The notes beneath the pieces were generated by a model. The model was not told the DNA's origin. It saw only the letters and a program-made list of their open reading frames with translations, and made no database searches. The position numbers and the translations under genes were made by a program. Shown here piece after piece: positions 61,620 through 64,000 of a stretch of DNA of 64,000 nt. The stretch comes from Bradyrhizobium sp. 21 (GTDB lineage: Bacteria; Pseudomonadota; Alphaproteobacteria; Rhizobiales; Xanthobacteraceae). Every line of letters starts with the position of its first letter. The stretch's first letter is position 1. The DNA is taken from contig NZ_JADPJG010000002.1 of NCBI RefSeq assembly GCF_023073335.1, positions 601,881-665,880 on the forward strand. The letters are read 5' to 3'.

Positions 61620-62807
61620 TCATTTGTCATCGCCTCCCCACATCAGTGCCAATGTGCCTGCGAGCGCGAGGCACGCCAAGGCGACGAAGGCCGCGCCGAG
61701 GCGCGCGGCACCATCCAGGATCGATACCAGCGCCGGCGCCGCCAGCAGGCCGGCATAGGACGCTGTCAGCACCGCGCCCGTGGTCTCGCCGATCCTGTCC
61801 TGCGGCGCGAGGCGCGCGATCTCGGCGATGAAGACGCCGTTCCACCCCGATGCCGTCAGGCCGAACAGCGCCGCAATCGCGAACTGGCTGGTGTGGCTGA
61901 GCGAGGCGCCAATAATGCCAAGCAAGGCGGCGCAGAACGCCATGCCCAATCCGATGACGATGAGCACCATGCGCGAGGCATCGAGACGCATCGCGACCAG
62001 GCCCCAGCCGAGCCGGCCGACCAGACCGCCGCCTTGCGCGCAGGCGAGCGCCACGCCGGCCTCGACGTGGCTCAATCCGAGCTCGCGCGTGCCGAGCGTG
62101 ACGAACACCGTGTTGAGCGACACTTGCATCGCGCTGAACGGCATCGAGGCCAGCGCCAGCATCGCGATCTGCCGGTCCGCCGTCACCAGCGCCAGTCGCG
62201 CGCGCAGATTGAGTTCAGGCGGAGGGGCGGCCTTGCCGGCATAGGCAGGCCGCAGCCGTTCAAACAGCAGGGCCGCGAGCAATGCGCAGGCGCCGACCGC
62301 CGCATAGCACCAGGCCGGTCCGAACCATATTGCGATCGCGGGCAGGGCCAGCGAGCAGCAGACCGCGCCGATCTGGTTGCCGGTCTGTCGCACCGAGAAC
62401 ACGAAGGCGCGGCGCTCGGCGGTCACGAGCCGCCCCAGCAAGGCTGCGCTTGCCGGCGTCTCGGGTCCAAAGGCGAGGCCGAGGCAGAGGCCCGCGGCGA
62501 GCAGGGCAACCGTCGAGCCGAGCGAGGCCAGCGCCATGCTGACGACGATGGCCGCCGCGCACAGGCTGGCGATCCGGAGCGAGCCCATGCGTGCGATAAT
62601 GCCGCCGCCCCAGAATGAGGCTGGAATTCCGACTGCAAAGACCGCGCACGAGAACATCGAGAGCTGCCAGACCTCGATATGGGCACGGGGTGCGACGACG
62701 CCCGGCGCGAACAAGGCGAGCGCCACCAGCGCCTGGAGCGAGGTCATCGCCCCCAGGGCCGGCAGCAGCGCGGGCGCTGGCCGAACGGCCGTGTTTGCGT
62801 CTACCAT
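61620..62807 (-). CDS. MFS transporter
   Basis: This 395-residue membrane protein has about twelve helices. ALGAMTSLQALVALALFAPG starts the first, GIPASFWGGGIIARMGSLRI carries the loop 2-3 MFS pattern (G-x3-D/G-R-x-G-like), and GGLVGRLGWGLVAMRLDASR is the matching loop in the second half. The substrate is unknown. The ATG at 62807 is preferred to an upstream in-frame start that overlaps the divergent gene. The promoter region shared with the hydroxyisourate hydrolase gene is only 26 bases. Confidence 0.82.
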   Translation of the reverse strand: MVDANTAVRPAPALLPALGAMTSLQALVALALFAPGVVAPRAHIEVWQLSMFSCAVFAVGIPASFWGGGIIARMGSLRIASLCAAAIVVSMALASLGSTVALLAAGLCLGLAFGPETPASAALLGRLVTAERRAFVFSVRQTGNQIGAVCCSLALPAIAIWFGPAWCYAAVGACALLAALLFERLRPAYAGKAAPPPELNLRARLALVTADRQIAMLALASMPFSAMQVSLNTVFVTLGTRELGLSHVEAGVALACAQGGGLVGRLGWGLVAMRLDASRMVLIVIGLGMAFCAALLGIIGASLSHTSQFAIAALFGLTASGWNGVFIAEIARLAPQDRIGETTGAVLTASYAGLLAAPALVSILDGAARLGAAFVALACLALAGTLALMWGGDDK

Positions 62808-62833
62808 GGCGCAGCGCTCACGGGAGGAACATT

Positions 62834-63169
62834 GTGGCAGGCGGCATCTCCATTCACGCGGTCGATGTGGCGAGCGGACGCCCGGCACAGGGGCTGCGCG
62901 TCGAGATCTGGCGGATCGATCCGGACTCGTTGCGTATTGCTGACGGGCGGCTCGGCGCCAACGGCGTGCTCGATCACCCAGTCGCGCGCGGCGAGGGCGT
63001 CTTGGCAGGCGAATATGAGGTCCTGTTTCATCTCGGCGAGTTCTTTGCGGACAGCGACGGCTTTCTCACGGTGACGCCGTTCCGCTTCCGCATCAAGATG
63101 ATCGACGAGCATTTTCATCTGCCGCTGAAATTCACGCGCTGGGGTTACTCGCTGTTCCGGGGCGCCTGA
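62834..63169 (+). CDS. uraH: 5-hydroxyisourate hydrolase (transthyretin-like)
   Basis: This 111-residue enzyme has the HIUase layout: His8 (SIHAVDVASGRPAQGL), the Arg in ADGRLG, and the His in DEHFHLPL. It hydrolyses 5-hydroxyisourate to OHCU in uric acid breakdown. The canonical C-terminal YRGS reads LFRGA here, so the last turn of the active site is altered (Tyr to Phe, Ser to Ala). The GTG at 62834 has a GGGAGGA site. No uricase or OHCU decarboxylase gene is in the window. Confidence 0.85.
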   Translation: MAGGISIHAVDVASGRPAQGLRVEIWRIDPDSLRIADGRLGANGVLDHPVARGEGVLAGEYEVLFHLGEFFADSDGFLTVTPFRFRIKMIDEHFHLPLKFTRWGYSLFRGA

Positions 63170-63985
63170 TCAGTTCGTCAGCCGCCGCGACAGGCCCGTG
63201 ACGCGCTCCATCACCGCGACCAGCGCGACGGTGGCGATGATCAGCACGCCCGATAGCGCGGCGATCGTGACATCGAGCTTGCCCTCGAGGTCCTGCCACA
63301 TCCGGATCGGCAGCATGTCGGTTGCGGCATCGCGCAGGAACAGCGAGACCGGCACGTTGTCGAAGGACGACATGAAGGCGATGAAAGCGCCCGCGATGAT
63401 GCCTGGCCGGATCAGCGGCAACACGATGCGACGGAACGTGTAGAGGCGGCTGGCGCCGAGCACCGCCGAGCTTTCGAGCAGGGTCGGCTCGAGCTGGGCG
63501 AGCGCGGCAACCGTGTTGCGCACGACATAGGGGACGCAGACCACGGTGTGGCCGATCACCAGCGTCAAGGGCGATACCGGCAGTCCGACCAGCGAGAACA
63601 GCATCAGGGCGGCAAGGCCGAAGGCCAGCGCCGGCAGCACCAGCGGCGACATGAAGAGGGAGTCCAGCAGTCGCGCCGAGAGCCTCTGCGACCGCGAGAT
63701 CGCCAGCGCGGCCGCGACGCCGAGCACGACGGACAGGCCTGTCGCCCACAGCGCGACGATGAGGCTGTTCTTCGCCGCGAAGTGCAGCTGCCAGGCATCC
63801 CACAGCTCAGCGTACCAGCGCAGCGAATAGCCGGGCGGCGGGAATTTCAGCGAGAAGCCGCTGGTGAAGGAGACGATCAGCACGACAAGCGATGGCGCGA
63901 TGATGATGATCAAGGCGATCACCGCGACCACGGTCATGACGAACTCGAAGCTGATGGCTTCCAGGGTGCGCTTGCGCCCGCTCAT
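63170..63985 (-). CDS. PotC-like ABC transporter permease
   Basis: This 271-residue inner-membrane permease is of the PotC/spermidine-putrescine type. Six hydrophobic helices are visible, with the EAA-like loop LLESSAVLGASRLYTFRRIVLPLIRP in the second half. The tail ends VMERVTGLSRRLTN. The ATG at 63985 overlaps a TGA, so an upstream gene, probably the partner permease PotB, ends just outside the window at about 63985. The ligand is unknown. Confidence 0.85.
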   Translation of the reverse strand: MSGRKRTLEAISFEFVMTVVAVIALIIIIAPSLVVLIVSFTSGFSLKFPPPGYSLRWYAELWDAWQLHFAAKNSLIVALWATGLSVVLGVAAALAISRSQRLSARLLDSLFMSPLVLPALAFGLAALMLFSLVGLPVSPLTLVIGHTVVCVPYVVRNTVAALAQLEPTLLESSAVLGASRLYTFRRIVLPLIRPGIIAGAFIAFMSSFDNVPVSLFLRDAATDMLPIRMWQDLEGKLDVTIAALSGVLIIATVALVAVMERVTGLSRRLTN

Positions 63986-64000
63986 CACGCGCCACCGTAG

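Noticed and set aside
1..64000. tRNA, rRNA, CRISPR arrays, insertion sequences or phage genes
   Set aside because: I saw none on either strand. The S74-like domain is the only phage-type feature and it is part of a chromosomal gene.

Overview
The window is GC-rich, densely packed DNA from an alphaproteobacterium, most likely Bradyrhizobium or a close relative (Nitrobacteraceae). The reasons are the gene content: FixK/FixJ-type regulators with FixK-type operators, Dpp- and ribose-type ABC importers, a hydroxyquinol pathway, and an exopolysaccharide cluster with a GINT1-like protein. There is no rRNA gene in the window, so genus level is inference. I saw no tRNA gene, insertion sequence, CRISPR array or phage gene.

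Region 1 (1-13318, all +): the tail of an epimerase-like gene, an SDR oxidoreductase overlapping a flavin monooxygenase, then two complete Dpp/Opp-type importers in tandem. The first has a fused double ATPase. The second has separate ATPases and lies behind a well-matched sigma-54 promoter.

Region 2 (13493-25394): one long minus-strand catabolic operon facing a divergent LysR regulator. In transcription order it carries a Dabb protein, maleylacetate reductase, a frameshifted amidohydrolase, a 3-hydroxyisobutyrate-dehydrogenase-like enzyme, hydroxyquinol 1,2-dioxygenase, a GlcD-like FAD oxidase, a ribose-type ABC importer (ATPase, two permeases, binding protein) and a YciI protein. Together they suggest uptake of an unknown compound and its conversion through hydroxyquinol and maleylacetate to 3-oxoadipate.

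Region 3 (25415-37244): surface polysaccharide genes. They are a GINT1-like protein, a GT4 glycosyltransferase, a Wzz/GumC-type co-polymerase with a dead kinase domain, a Wzx-like flippase, an FAD reductase, a GNAT/FemAB-like acyltransferase, an O-antigen ligase/polymerase and a GH5 glycanase translationally coupled to it. TTAA-type motifs recur in the promoter gaps.

Region 4 (37275-61429): a stress or low-oxygen island. Six near-identical FixK/FNR boxes (core TTGATC-N2-GATCAA) lie before an AI-2E transporter/K+ channel pair, an AspT antiporter and divergent DUF1275/SulP genes, a large Orn/Lys/Arg decarboxylase with a second AspT antiporter, a DUF3302-like/HlyD pair with a divergent unknown gene, an orphan ABC_sub_bind protein, and an operon of DUF3300, DUF2950 and a small secreted protein. 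A FixK-class regulator without cysteines, two response regulators, a sensor kinase with a binding-protein-like sensor, and PPK2 lie among them. This shared control is the strongest candidate for an undescribed system. Its DUF3300 protein also ends in an S74-type self-cleaving chaperone domain.

Region 5 (61474-64000): an amidase relic, an MFS transporter, a divergent 5-hydroxyisourate hydrolase, and a PotC-like ABC permease at the window edge.
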